The translations under genes were made by a program, and so were the position numbers. Source: Alnus glutinosa (lineage: Eukaryota; Streptophyta; Magnoliopsida; Fagales; Betulaceae). Taken from it: a stretch of DNA of 64,000 nt. Shown here one piece after another: positions 46,370-59,250 of the stretch. The notes under the pieces were generated by a model, which did no database searches, was not told the DNA's origin, and saw nothing but the letters and a program-made list of their open reading frames with translations. The DNA is taken from assembly GCF_958979055.1 (NCBI RefSeq), contig NC_084889.1, positions 4,976,761 through 5,040,760 on the forward strand, written 5' to 3'. Positions within the stretch are counted from its first letter, which is position 1. Each line of letters starts with the position of its first letter.

Positions 46370-47222
46370 CAATCACACATGATCATACCACGATCGATCA
46401 CATAGATCGTACGATGGAACATGATCTTACCACGATGGATCACATAGCGTCCATCACATAGATTATACCACGACCTATCACATTGATCATACGACGACCT
46501 ATCACATTGATCGTACCATGACCTATCACATAGATCGTACCACGATCGATCACACTTAGATCGTACCATGATTGATCACACTTAGATCGATGATACCACG
46601 TTCCATCACATAAATCGTACCACGATCCATCACATTGATCGTATCTCGATCCATCACATTGATCGTACCACGTTCCATCACCTTGATCGTACCACGATCG
46701 ATCACACTTAGATCGCACCACGATCGATCACACTTAGATCATACCACGGTCGATCACATAGATCGTACAATGATCGATCACATGATCCTACCACAATTGA
46801 TCGCATAGATTGTACCACGATTGATCACACTTAGATCCTACCACAATCGATCACATTGATCGTACCATGATTGATCACACTTAGATCCTACCACGATCGA
46901 TTACATAGATCGTACAACTATCGATCACATGATCTTACCACAATCGATCGCATAGATCGTACCACGATCCATCACATTGATCGTATCTCGATCCATCACA
47001 TTGATCGTACCACGTTCAATCACCTTGATCGTACCACGATATATCACATTGATCGTACCACGATTGATCACACTTAGATCCTACCACAATCGATCACATT
47101 GATCGTACCATGATTGATTACACTTAGATCCTACCACGATCGATTACATAGATCGTACAACTATCGATCACATGATCTTACCACAATCGATCGCATAGAT
47201 CGTACCACGATCGATCGTGGTA
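46370..47222. repeat. Minisatellite inside the CACTA element (24-26-bp unit)
   Basis: About 33 imperfect copies of GATCGTACCACGATCGATCA followed by CATT, CATA or CACTTA. A block of about 145 bp at 46828-46972 is repeated at 47070-47215, giving a higher-order period of about 240 bp. The unit contains the dyad CGATCGATCG. Confidence 0.92.
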
Positions 47223-47312
47223 ATACCAATTGTGTCAATAACCCCCCTCAAACTACCAAAAAATGTTAATATTCACTATAATGATAAAAATACCCTTCAT
47301 AAAATTGTTAAA

Positions 47313-48110
<798 letters not shown>

Positions 48111-48191
48111 AAATTTAGAGTCGTTTTTTTCCTAAAACGACTCCAACTTGGAGTCGTTTTCTCCCAAAACAACTCCAAGTCGTTTTGGAGG

Positions 48192-48232
48192 GGGGTGCGC
48201 GGGACACGAAAATTTCGTGTCCCGCGCGCCCC
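48192..48232. repeat. GC-rich perfect-type hairpin
   Basis: GGGGTGCGCGGGACACGAAA is followed, after one base, by its complement with one mismatch. It lies in the middle of the AT-rich CACTA element. Confidence 0.9.
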
Positions 48233-48539
48233 TCATCATTTTGTTTTCAAACAGTTTCAAAAATTTTTTATTTCTTTTTCTCTCTTATAAAATGAGTCTG
48301 CTGGCACGTCCACACTGCTCTTTTCTCTCTTCTTTCTTTTTCTTCTTTCTTTTTTCTCCTCTTCTCACCTGAACCCAGGGATATGAAAAGAGAGAGTTTG
48401 AAAAGAGAGAGTTTGAGAGAGGGTGAGACTGAGAGATGGAGATCGAGAGAGAAAAGAGTCTGAGAGAGGGTGAGACGGAGAAGGAGAGATCGAGAGTGAG
48501 GGAGTTCGAGAGAGAGAGCTGGGAGCTAGGAGAAATGCC

Positions 48540-48735
48540 GCCGGTAGGAGCAAAGAGGAGATCCGGCAAACCCGTGATCCAGATCGGCGAACCCGTCCGT
48601 GACCCAGATCGGCCCGTCCGTGACCCAGTCGGCCCGTCCATGACCCAGATGGGCGAACTCGTGACCCAGATCCGGCGAACCCGTGACCCAGATCCGGCGA
48701 ACTCGTGACCCAGATTCGGCGAACCCGCTGTAGCA
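48540..48735 (+). repeat. GC-rich minisatellite (about 22-bp unit)
   Basis: CGTGACCCAGATCCGGCGAA and shorter variants are repeated about eight times. It follows a GA-rich stretch (48385-48530). The plus frame of 90 codons over it (48436-48708) is low-complexity and not a supported gene. Confidence 0.85.
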
Positions 48736-49605
48736 GCCGACTCCCTCCCCTTGATTTCCTCCGGATTCTCCTTAGTCTTATTTTTCCTCTTTGTTTCTCT
48801 GAATTTGTTTGTTGGTGTTTTTTACTCTGGCCATGGCAGAGTTTTGTTTCTGTGGTGTTTTGTTAACATTTGTTGTTAACTGCGTGTGGTTGTAGTCATT
48901 TAGTCCAACTCATTGGTGTTCCTGACTAGAGAGATTTTTCATTGGATGTATATAGTGTACATAAAAGGGGTTTTGATTTTTTTTTTTTTTTTTTTTTGTT
49001 TAATTTTTTTATTTAGAGTCGTTTGTCTCTAAAACGGCTCCAAATTTTTTGTAAATTTTTTTTTATTTAGAGCCGTTTTAGGGTTCCTAAAACGGCTCTA
49101 AAAAAATTAATGTTTTTTTTTTTAAAAAAAATTTAGAGCCGTTTTAGGGTCCCTAAAACGGCTCTAAAAAAATTAATATTTTTTTTTAAAAAGAAAAATT
49201 TAGAGCCGTTTTAGAGTTTTTAAAACGGCTCCAATTATTTAGAGTCGTTTTTGTCAAAAATGGCTCAAACCGATTTGAACCGTTTTTAAAAAAGCGGCTC
49301 AAACCGGTTTGAGCCGTTTTTGAAAAAACGACTCTAAATAATTGGAGCCGTTTTAAAAAGCGGCTTAAACTGATTTAAGTCGTTTTTATTAAAACGACTC
49401 AAATTAGAGTCGTTTTTATTAAAACGACTCAAATTAGAGTCGTTTTAGTAAAAAACGGCTCAAAACGAGACTTTAATACTTCATCTGTTGAGCTATTTTG
49501 AAAACGGCTCAAAAAAAACGGCTCAAAACATTTAGAGCCGTTTTTAGGCCTTAAAACGACTTTAAAAAAAGGGCTCAAAACACCTTTTTTTTTTTTGTAG
49601 TGAAA

Positions 49606-50912
49606 GCCTTGTTTCTGTTGCAAGCTTCTTTTGGTAATATCTTTGTTGGGTTTTTCCTATTGAGTGGTAGTTTCACACATTTTCGATGGTCCGAAAACGT
49701 GCTGCCGTTCTCCTCCCGTTGTGTTTTTCGTTGGTCAATGGTCAGACACCACCGTCAGTTACGAACTTACGGTGGTCCTCTTCGTTCAGTTCCGGCCACC
49801 ATCAGTGTCATCCTCACCGCAAATGCAGTAATCTGTGCTGCAGTTTGGTCGCTCACGGCCATAGTTGCTCACCACCACACAATTCTCTGTCAAGTTCCCT
49901 TTGTCGTGCAAGGAAGAAGAAGACCTTCATTCTCTTGTGTGCGAGATAGTAGATATAGCCCATGTTTCAATCTCCCACTCCCAACAATAAAGTTTCTAAA
50001 CAAGCCCACCTATAGTCCGTCCAAATGGCCCATGCCAGTGGGCATCCGACCCTATTATTGTTCCCAACCTCATGTCGTTTAGCCCAAATTAGCCCCGCAA
50101 ATAAAAGGAATTAGATTCTCTCAAATTATTTCTTTGTATTTAGGAGAAGAGATATGATACAACTTTTATTTTTTATTTTTTTTTAAAAAAAACCCTAAAA
50201 CTAGCTAGGAATTACTTTAATATATGAGTAAGGTGGTCAAGAGTTGTATCTTGAGGTGGTAAAAGATCATATCTATTAATAGAATTCGGGCAGGTAATTG
50301 TGAGAAACAACTTATAAGATTCACTTGATTAAATAAAAATTGGATTGTTCAACTACTTATCCGATCAAGTTAGTCTTTCACAATTACCTATTCCAATTTA
50401 AAAGAATTTGAACAAATAATTCAAGAGGAATATCCTAATCCAATAAAACTTGTTCGTTTCCCCAGTAATCATGTCCAACACTTCTTCCTTTTATTTTATT
50501 TTCTATTTCTTTTTGGCCTGATCCACCGCAATGGGCCAATGATATGATGGCACCTAAAACCTTGCGAAAGGAAAGGTAGCACCAACCATAAAAACAAAAA
50601 ATCCAAACAAAGTCCGTTCAAACAAATTCGAAACTCAAGAAACCAATTTAATCAAAGCTCTTAAGCATAAAATATTAGCCAAAGTACATAGATCATCATC
50701 ATATAGCAACAAGAGACCATGATTCATCTTTTATTTTTTAGTCACACACTCAAGCCATATCACAGTACCAATATTTTGTAGTCACACTCTAGCCATATAT
50801 ATATATATAGTGCACACACTAGCGAGTAATAATATTACATGATCTAACAGCATCATTAACACTAATTAATAAATATAACTAGTTCTTGGAGGGATAGTCC
50901 TCAGCCATAACA
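49606..50912. other. Unassigned spacer 3' of plantacyanin
   Basis: 49610-50090 has a plus-strand frame of 160 codons without recognisable domains. The rest is AT-rich. No gene is supported. Confidence 0.35.
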
Positions 50913-51387
50913 TTACACCGCCCTAATAGCAATCTTCATTCCAGAACTACAGTGCCCAGCATTGCCGCAGATGAAGTAGTTTTGTCCCTTCCCCAGCTTT
51001 ATCTGGTCCTTCCCGGAGCTGTACACTGTTGCACCCGCTGGAGTCGTGCAACCGCTGTAGCCGCTACGGTCCACAGCCACAACATTGTGACTTGTTGAAT
51101 CATAATTGAAGACTGCAACATGCACAAATTATGCAAAGTTATACGTGTAATGCTTTTTACCGGACTGCTATGTATACAATTGAAACGACGTGGCAAAGAA
51201 ACTTACCGAGCACGTCACCGGCTCTAAAACGCTTTCCTTTGGGCCAACTATCAGTGTTAAAGGTCCAACCGCCCGAGTCTCCAACCGTGTAGGTTGCTGC
51301 ATGGACGTGTTCCAAGTGAACCAGCAAGCAGAGAAGCACAACCGCCATGACTATGGCTTGAGCTGCACCGCCTCTTCCCCGAGACAT
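50913..51387 (-). CDS. ARPN: Plantacyanin (basic blue copper protein), two exons
   Basis: Exon 1 is 51387-51207 and exon 2 is 51112-50913, with GT..AG borders joining G|TC in the codon of GDVL-VFNY. The product is 126 aa. It starts with a signal peptide (hydrophobic IVMAVVLLCLLVHL, cleavage near HVHA-ATY) and then the mature cupredoxin ATYTVGDSGGWTFN...WPKGKRFRAGDVLVFNY. Type-1 copper ligands are all present: His in SHNVV, then Cys, His and Met in FICGNAGHCSSGMKI (C-x4-H-x4-M). Two further Cys can form the disulfide. There is no GPI tail, as expected for plantacyanins. It is secreted to the wall; Arabidopsis ARPN acts in pollen-tube guidance and anther development. A TATA box lies 104 bp upstream. 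Confidence 0.95.
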
Positions 51388-51490
51388 TTCAAAGGAAAGT
51401 TGGTAACTATTAACTAAGGAAGGCTGAAGCTGAAGAGTGGGAGCTAGGCAAGCTTTTCTTGAGAGTGCAAAGCACTGAGGCTAATGAAAC

Positions 51491-51499
51491 CTTTTTATA
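51491..51499 (-). promoter_or_regulatory. TATA box of the plantacyanin gene
   Basis: TATAAAAAG on the minus strand, about 104 bp before the ATG. It is the best match in the 150 bp upstream. Confidence 0.6.
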
Positions 51500-53719
51500 A
51501 AAGATTAAGCAGTGGAGGTCCCTGCTTGTTTGAAAAAGGGGACAAAGCGGAAGACAAATTGGTGGCTTTTGAGGTTTTTAGTGACTAAAATTGGGCCCAA
51601 CAACTCCACGATAACTACCATGTTGGAATTTCACCGTTAACTACACGATAAATGCGGGGAACAAATTAAGACAGTGCTGTTTGTGCTTTTCAATGGAAAA
51701 ATATTATTTGTATATCTCATGTGTACCCGCCTAATAATTTTATAAAAATTAATAAATGTGCTAATTAAATATGATATTATAAGGATCAAAGTAAAAGAGA
51801 TATTACATAGAATAATTACCGCTATGGTAAAATTGGTAATGATTGCACTGCCAAAAAAAAATTGTTTTAATTATTCACGGGTGCTTAGGTCTAGTTCATG
51901 AGGCCACCCGTGAGCTCTAAATGGGCCACATTGCTCTGAGAGACGCTCCTTTCTTATATTCGCCCTTTTTTTTTTTTTTTTTTTAGAGTATTAGCAAAAA
52001 GGGGACTGAGCTTAACATGACCTCATAGAACTCATGCCGTGACCGCATATTTTATAAATTTATAATGCCAAAGTTTGGGCAAAATACCATATGCCATATA
52101 GCTCAAGTACTCTTTATATATATTGGATAAGAACAGGCTTTGGAACAGTTTTATGGGCCTTGTGGCCTTTTCGGCCCAAATCCTAACACTATGATATCGA
52201 GGTGGGCACTTGCTCGAGTACTCTGCAACGTGGTCGGGATGAGAAAAGCCTGCGTGGTGCTCGGGTTCCACCGAGCTGGTAGTGAAGCTCAGGCTCGAGA
52301 CTATTGTGTATGTTAGGGCCTCGGAAGCTCAGGACCATACAACTTGAGAAGGGAATCGGAATCAAGCACAAAGATCCAGCTTGTTGGGTATTCCGGCGGA
52401 AATTACTCTCATGCTTAAGCTAATAGAGAGTATTATGGAGAGAAAATTGTAATGGAGAGTATTAGGGATAAAAAGGGCGTACTTGTTTTTTTTGGGAATT
52501 AATGTGAGGCTCCCTAATTAAAGCAGTGTATGATAGAGTGCCTAATTGTATGCTGCTACATGGTGGGCTTGTAACTGTGCAAAAGTTGTCTGATTATTTG
52601 TCATTAGTGGCCTGTTTGAGTGGAGCCCAAGTGATTATTGAATATATATTCTCTTGTTTTGCAAGTCGGAATTCCAAATCCATAATAAAATTAGAACTAA
52701 AATAAAATAAAATCTATATATGAGTATTATTTTATAAAAGATTTATCCAAGATTTATTCTCTTCTCTTTCTTTTTTCTTTTTCCTTTTTTTTTTTTTGCT
52801 GGGAAAGGGGTAGGGATTAATGACGGATTCGCTGTGACTTTCATTTTGGTTGTGGATTCTCCCTACTCTCTCTCTTCTTTTTTTTTCTTTTTTTTTGGGC
52901 TATCTGCCGAGGTTACGATCGAGTTTATACTGTTGAAGCATTTGAAGGCAATTCTCTCTTCTCCTTAAACTCCTTTGCCTCTACTATAGACAAGTCACAA
53001 GCTAGATTGGATTAACCAAATGAGTTTATCAATTAATTATTACATGGAGATTATGTCATGTAATTAGTTTGTCACGTTACATTTGCCAATATCCTGTTCA
53101 TGCATGTTTCCCTTTTATGAAAATGAAAAATTTTAGGATTTGGGGCGGACGGGGGGACAAACGTACAGTAGTTGAGAAAAATATTACAATAGAAAATTGT
53201 ATCTTGTGTTCCATTTATTGGATTTTCTTTTTTCTTCATCTTCTACAGCTCTTTTTCTTCTTTTCTCTCTATTTTTTTTTTCTTCTTCCTATTTTAGGAA
53301 TATAATAAAAAATTAGTTATTCATTTTTGACATGAAAGGTGATGCATGTGATAGGTTGGATATATATTAGCATGTTATGTAATATAACACGTACATATAT
53401 ATCTATATTTAATGCATATATGTTTGAAATTGTTGTGGGTAATAGAATATTTTATTTCTAAAACATTACCAAAAAGCTCTCTTACTGAAAAGTTATTTAG
53501 CTGTTTAGTAACTATATTAACTACATGTTTGAAATGCTTTGAAGCTCTTACGGTACTTGTTAACAGAACTTGAGTCTTTTCCAGACTCGGTCATGGACTC
53601 TCTGTATGTGTTGACCAAGGGAGTTTTCCCGATTATTATTTCAATTGAGACTTATGTCTGAATTCAAAAAGGAAAAAGAAAAAGAAAAAAAGAGTTCTTT
53701 TAATTAGAAGATGAAAATG

Positions 53720-53730
<11 letters not shown>
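51500..53730. other. AT-rich intergenic region
   Basis: No gene supported. T-rich homopolymers at 51967-51984 and 52780-52900. 52140-52380 is less AT-rich and might be a retroelement remnant, but I found no ends. Confidence 0.4.
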
Positions 53731-53751
<21 letters not shown>

Positions 53752-53768
53752 GAAGAAGAAGAAGAAGA
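53731..53768 (+). repeat. (GAA)n microsatellite
   Basis: About 12 GAA/AAG units. Confidence 0.95.
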
Positions 53769-54621
53769 AAAAAGGATGCTTAATTTTATTTTATTTTTTA
53801 TTTTTTATTTTTATAACCTTTTGATATCAAAATGGCCAATATGAATTTTTTTAAATTTTTTGTAGTAGTTTATTTTCGTACTTTTAATTCAAATCATGTA
53901 GTAGATGTCCAACATTTTGTATTTTTTGTGCCTTAAAATATATATATATATATATATATATTTTGTAATATATGGTACATTTACATATTAGATCCAGATG
54001 ATTGATGCTTTTAAATACTGTTCATAATAATAATAATAATCCTTTAATAAGGGCCTTCAAATAAATTGAATAACGTTACTGCCTTTATTTATGAATGTTA
54101 CGCAATAACTAGTGTCTTCTTAAATTTTCATTCCATAATATAAATAATAGTAGAAATACATGCCCAATAGAATTTTATAAGCACAAAGTAGAAAACAACC
54201 CCATTAGCGGGTCATAAGCTAGTAGTGTAGCAATACGGTCAAGAGCTCAATATTATTAATAGCATTTTCATTGGATGTCTCTAATTGAATTGTTGCTTGC
54301 TTGACTCTTCTTGTCCTTCCTCATTCTCTATGCTTTCAATAAATAGCAAATCCTCATCATCATCATATGGTTGGAACTCAATTTGATTCTTCTTGTCCTT
54401 CCTCGTTCTCCATGCTTTCAGTTAGCAAATCCTCATCAGCATCATATATATATATGGCTGGAACTCAAAAATTTTCAATGCATCACTCCTAATGAAGTTG
54501 TGAATAGCCAAAGATGCCACCACAATTTGTACTTGTTTATCATAAGGAAAATTCGGCATGTTATTCAATATCTTCCACCTACTTTTCCAAACTCCAAATA
54601 TTCTTTCAATAACACATCTAA

Positions 54622-55343
54622 GAACACTAGCAGCAAACACCTAACCATTTTTTCCTAATTTAGTAAAACTTTAGGGAATCAAACCATTTTTTCTTTCCCT
54701 ATAAAAATACATTCTACAACAGTTTTCCTTTATCTTTCCCTATACTATTAAAATAATATTTTTACCTTTCACTTTTTTTTAAAAAAAAAAAATTATTCCA
54801 AAAGCGTATTTTGTTTTATGTAGAAATGGACTATTGCATGGAAGCCAGAGCGTTAAGACAAAGTTTAGCACTAGGAGATGAAGACGACGCAGCAAGCATT
54901 TTTAGATGAACATTTGTGTGCTACCAGTACTGGCGTTCCCAGTAAAGATTTCTCAGTAATCGAGCATCTCGGCACCGTTCCGCCCCAGGTCAGTGATGAA
55001 CTCGGCGAGGATTTTGTCACCGAACCCAAGATGCGTTTCTAGTTCCATGTAGACCTTGGAGACGAGGGAGAGGAACTCAAGCTTCTTCAAACCTGCGTCT
55101 TTGGGAGAGGGAGCTAGCCATTGTTGGAAGATAGAGAAGCAATAGAGCGAGAGAGATTTGTGATTCATGCGTGAAGGATAAAGCCAGAGAGGAGAGAGGA
55201 GAGAGAAATTTGTTTTTATTAAAATAAGGGATTGGGAGCCCTAAAATAGGGTAACTGCTGTGACTTGTTTTTTTTTAACTTTTTTCAAATTTTTCTTATT
55301 TTAGGGAAGGAAACCACTTGTAGGGTATCTGCTACTAGTGCTC
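54622..55343. mobile_element. PIF/Tourist-type element carrying a helicase fragment, 722 bp
   Basis: Terminal inverted repeats GAACACTAGCAGCAAACACC and, from the right, GAGCACTAGTAGCAGATACC. They are flanked by the 3-bp duplication TAA (54619-54621 and 55344-55346) typical of PIF/Harbinger. No transposase. The centre carries a PRP22/DHX8-like fragment. It sits inside a PIF transposase relic. Confidence 0.85.
54953..55168 (-). pseudogene. Captured PRP22/DHX8-type helicase N-terminal fragment
   Basis: The minus frame reads [20 protein letters not shown], then [18 protein letters not shown], then GAEMLDY and a stop. This matches the N-terminus of plant DEAH-box splicing helicases DHX8/PRP22, where about 13 residues (CETVDEFD..LKE) stand between GRN and the GAEMPDY motif; they are missing here. 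It lacks the S1 and helicase domains. The piece begins with an unrelated Met-rich leader from the element. Confidence 0.75.
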
Positions 55344-55482
55344 TAAGTGATGAATGTGCATGATTAAAGATTTTCATACATACCCCTCAGTTGGTTTCCG
55401 CTACAAAATTTTAGTAGGTGATATCCCTTCACGTGAGGATATCCTGCATCTATCAAGTAATATTTACTTGCATAAAATATAT

Positions 55483-55829
55483 GAAAAATGAATTAAAAAG
55501 TAATAGAAAAAACATAAATTTATCACGTATACTTTATAATTGTTATTCTTATTAATTGCAAACCTCTAGGTGGGTGTGGAAATCACAATTCCTCCCTTTG
55601 AATAGCTTTCGAAAAATACTTGTATTTAAAATGATTGTTCAAAAAATTACAAACGAGTTTTAAACTTAAAGAAATAGTTTCAATGAATTATTAGTTTGGA
55701 TTAAAGATCTTATATTTGTTGTTATATAAAAAATAGTGTGTATATATATATAAAATGACAAAACTTTACTAAAAATACAGTTAAAACTTTAGTTTATATC
55801 TTGTATATTATTAAAGAATAAAATAAATC
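55483..55829. other. AT-rich spacer
   Basis: Possibly the intron or 5' part of the Harbinger relic. Nothing is readable. Confidence 0.3.
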
Positions 55830-57010
55830 ATAGTATTAACGACAACATAAATGTTAGTATTAGCGATGGCACTTTTCGTTGCCAATATAGATTTTATATA
55901 TTGATTTTAATTTTATCTAATCCATTAGCAACGATCAATGTGTCGTTGCTAATATTGATTTCACATATTAATAATACTTTTTTTTTCTAAGCCATTTATG
56001 ATGATGAAAGTATCGCCGCTAATATAGATTTCAATTAGTTATATTGATTTTATCTAAGACAATAGCAATGACTAACATGTCATCTCTAATATGGATTTTA
56101 TATATTAATATTGATTTTATCTAAGACATTAGCGATGAACAAAATGTCATCTCTAATGTATTAGTTAGTATTAGTGACAACCAACATATTTTCGCTAACA
56201 TATTAATAATATGTCATCATTAATATGGATTTCACATATTAATCTTTTTTTCTAAGGCATTTATGGTGATGAAAGTATCGTCGCTAATATAGATTTCAAT
56301 TAGTAATATTGATTTTATCTAAGAAAATAGCAATGACTAGCTAACATGTCATCTCTAATATGGATTTCATATATTAATATTGATTTTATCTAAGATATTA
56401 GCGATGAACAAAATGTCATCTCTAATATATTAGCGACGGCTAACATGTTTTCGCTAACATATTAATAACGTGTCATTACTAATATGGATTTCAGATATTA
56501 GTATTAATTTTATTTAAGACATTAGTGACGGCAGATCGAGATGTCTTTGCTAATATGGAGTTCATATATAATATTAATTTTATTCATCTATTAGTGACGA
56601 TAGACGCGTTGCCGCTAATATTTTCCCGTGACATCTTGCTCCATTGAAAATGAGGAAAAAAAATTCCAGCCAAGATATTAGTATTAGTGGCGATTGCGAT
56701 CATCACTAGTAGTTATAGTAGGATAGAAAAATGATTTTTACATAATAATATTGTGTACCAATCACTCCTTAACGAAATTTTAGCAACAATAGTTCTTATC
56801 GAAGTCATCGCTAATTGTGTCATGAATAGTAAAAAAGTTGATGTTAATGTCTTCCCATGACGTCCTGCATACGAAAAAAAAAGTCTTGCCTAGATATTAG
56901 CAACGAGGCATCGCTGATACTATGTTATCCCAAAAAAAAGAGAAAAAAAGAAAAAAAGAATTAAATGTAGTTTTAGCGACAACTAGAAAATGTTGCTGCT
57001 TCTTGTAGTG
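55830..57010. mobile_element. CACTA element right end with subterminal repeats
   Basis: It ends TTCTTGTAGTG (inverse CACTACAAGAA) at 57010. About 1.1 kb before it consists of degenerate copies of 'attagcgacgac/gtcgctaatatggatttca' in both directions, including a longer unit repeated at about 56035-56200 and 56315-56470. No matching left end was found, so it is truncated or the left end has decayed. The family differs from the 45860-49602 element. Confidence 0.7.
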
Positions 57011-59076
57011 TGGGCCTTCATCGCGAGTAGCTTTGAGCGCACATGTACTCCTTTCGTCTCACACATGTCAAGGGAGAGTAATATAACGATAGAAATTATA
57101 TTTTTATTTTATAATTATTATATAATGCTCATGTGACAATCTCAATTAATTATTGAATTAAATTTTATAAAAAATAAAAAAATAAGAGTTGGTTGAAGAT
57201 GGAATGTCAACATCGTAAAATAGTTGTGAAATAAAAATGTGATTTATAGTATCGATCGAATTACACCAAATCTAGCTTAATTGGGGTTGTTCCAAAGAGG
57301 TTATTTCCCAGATAAGGTTTTAAATTCTTGACCTATATATTATGTGAAATATTATCAGAGTTCGGCTGGTCATGAGTTGAACTCCCTCTTTATGGTTGAA
57401 CTTGACATTGCAATTAAGGGAAGTATTCTTTTAATTGAAAGTACGTGAACATATTAATTGTTATAATGAGCCGAGTTCTGCATTATGATAACCCTAGCTT
57501 GCATGATTATAGGTAATTTCTATTGGATATATATGACCCTGGTATATATGATTACAAAAAAAAAAAGAAAAAAAAGAAAAAAGTAAATAAACAGAGAGAG
57601 AGAAGGGGCGTCAAAGTTGAACAGGATTGCCCATTTCCTTTTTCTTTTATATATATATATACAATCATGGATCAAAACAGGAATTTTTTCTTGCCCTTTC
57701 TGACAAGAAAGCGTTTCATATTCAACACATGCAGATCGGGTCTTTTCTTAACGCTTCAATATTCTTCATATTTCAAGTTAAAATTATTGTACGTTACACC
57801 AGTTCATCAACAGCCTAGAGACGTACTCTCTCTACTCTTTTGGCATATTCAAATATGGCGGCCATGCATGCATATACATATATGATGCCATGAATATGGC
57901 ATCAGAAGAAAATCGCAGACATGACTACATGCATGCAAAAGCTTAACATTTCTTGTGTAAGCTAATCGATCTTCTTTAAATTAGTCAAGCAATTGAGCTG
58001 CCCATGACAATTAAAAGGCATTAAAGTGGAAAAGAAAATATTAAAAAAAAAAATCCACAAAGAAAACAAAACAAGAGTTGATCGAACGAGTGAGTGCAAT
58101 ACAAAAACTATGGAAACCCTACAGGCTAAAGCAGCCAGAGAATGGATTCGCAGACGGTCTACATATTTTTATCCAAAAATATATATTTCTGCAATATCGT
58201 TTTCTTCACTTCAAACGTTTTAGAAGATTATGGGTCATTTGAAACTTTCCATGGAAGTGAGCAGCTATTATTGGTTTACGTTGCCGTGACTTTGTGAAAA
58301 TGTTGCAGTGTCAGACTCGAAAAAGATTGATACCACACGTCCATTGAGTTGCAGTCTTGGTGTTGCTCTCTTTTTTGGAACGCATTGAATCTTCAAAAAA
58401 GTCGTGGGACAATAAAATACCCTTACAGTTATAATGTCAATGTTTGCTACCATGTTTGTAATTGACCGTTTCTTGATTGGGATTCTTAAAAATTCAAAAA
58501 AGAAAAAAAAGAAAAGAAGAAGAGGTAGTTGCAACTCAAGAATAATAATGTCACCCATCAAATCCTTTGCTAATGCTTTGGTAAATTACGAAAGATAAGT
58601 TTAGGAGGAGAGGTTTTGCAACAGCTATTTTGCCCCCACCAATTAGACAGCTTAAATTGATCATTCAATGACATATATATAGATTCCACAAACACACACC
58701 GACATATATATAATATGCCTTTTATGATCAAGACATGCAGGGAGAGCAGCCAAACCTGCATTTGAATCAATTGCATGGAATGGATGCAAGCTTCCCTGTT
58801 GCCTTCTTCCTACTCCTCGGCAATATAATGGGCCGACAAAGAGGAATTATCTTCAAACAAGAATAATGACTATTAACCATACTAATTTTATGATCATTGG
58901 ATCGGGCAATTGACTATCGCATCTGAAATTAATTGGAGTTTAGTAAGAGAAGCCAAAACCTTTTATAGTATTCGAAATCGCACTTTGCAAGACATGTTCT
59001 ATATATGAGCCATGCATGTGAGCATGGCAGCACTGTTGCACCCCAACAATGATGGACATCTTCATCAATCCCAGCC
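57011..59076. other. Intergenic region
   Basis: No gene supported on either strand. Short A-runs at 57555-57580 and 58500. Confidence 0.4.
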
Positions 59077-59250
59077 GAGTAATGTTATAACAAGGCCGGA
59101 CTTTTGTCCTTCCAAATGTCATATGGGTTTTAAAATCACAATTGGATCAAAATCTAATAATGATCATCTCAAATTCAATGATGATTTTAAAAACTACATG
59201 ATATTGGGAAAGACACAAGGAGAACTCTAGTACTCCTTATAGCATTACTC
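59077..59250. mobile_element. MITE of the GAGTAAT..CATTACTC family
   Basis: Same ends and half-palindromic interior (GGGTTTTAAAATCACAATTG / TGATGATTTTAAAAAC) as the element at 43398-43579. The flanking 9-mers share only their first bases, so the target duplication has decayed. Confidence 0.65.

Larger units (their letters stand above)
54240..55482 (-). pseudogene. PIF/Harbinger transposase relic, split by an insertion
   Basis: The minus strand reads KYYLIDAGYPHVKGYHLLKF at 55482-55350 (DDE_4 domain). After removal of the inserted element at 54622-55343 it continues HSSLRCVIERIFGVWKSRWK, then VQIVVASLAIHNFIRSDAL (54640-54440). The joined sequence restores the family motif HSSLR.VIER.FGV, which proves the insertion order. 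A frameshift near 55370 and lost N-terminal parts make it a relic. The C-terminal end is partly duplicated in tandem (54327-54366 and 54384-54435). Confidence 0.85.

Noticed and set aside
46369..47077. Open frames rich in DRSWYDQC or IDRTTIHHID
   Set aside because: They are translations of the 24-26-bp minisatellite.
46370..47222. CRISPR array
   Set aside because: The units are continuous tandem repeats without unique spacers, in plant DNA inside a transposon.
48436..48708. 90-codon plus-strand frame in the CACTA interior
   Set aside because: It is composed of a GA-rich stretch and a minisatellite and has no recognisable protein.
49600..50082. 160-codon plus-strand frame beside the CACTA end
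   Set aside because: It begins inside the element's flank, lacks any domain or plausible splice context and has mixed composition.
50303..50410. Possible small MITE (gtaattgtgagaaac / gtctttcacaattacc)
   Set aside because: The inverted match is short and no target duplication was found.
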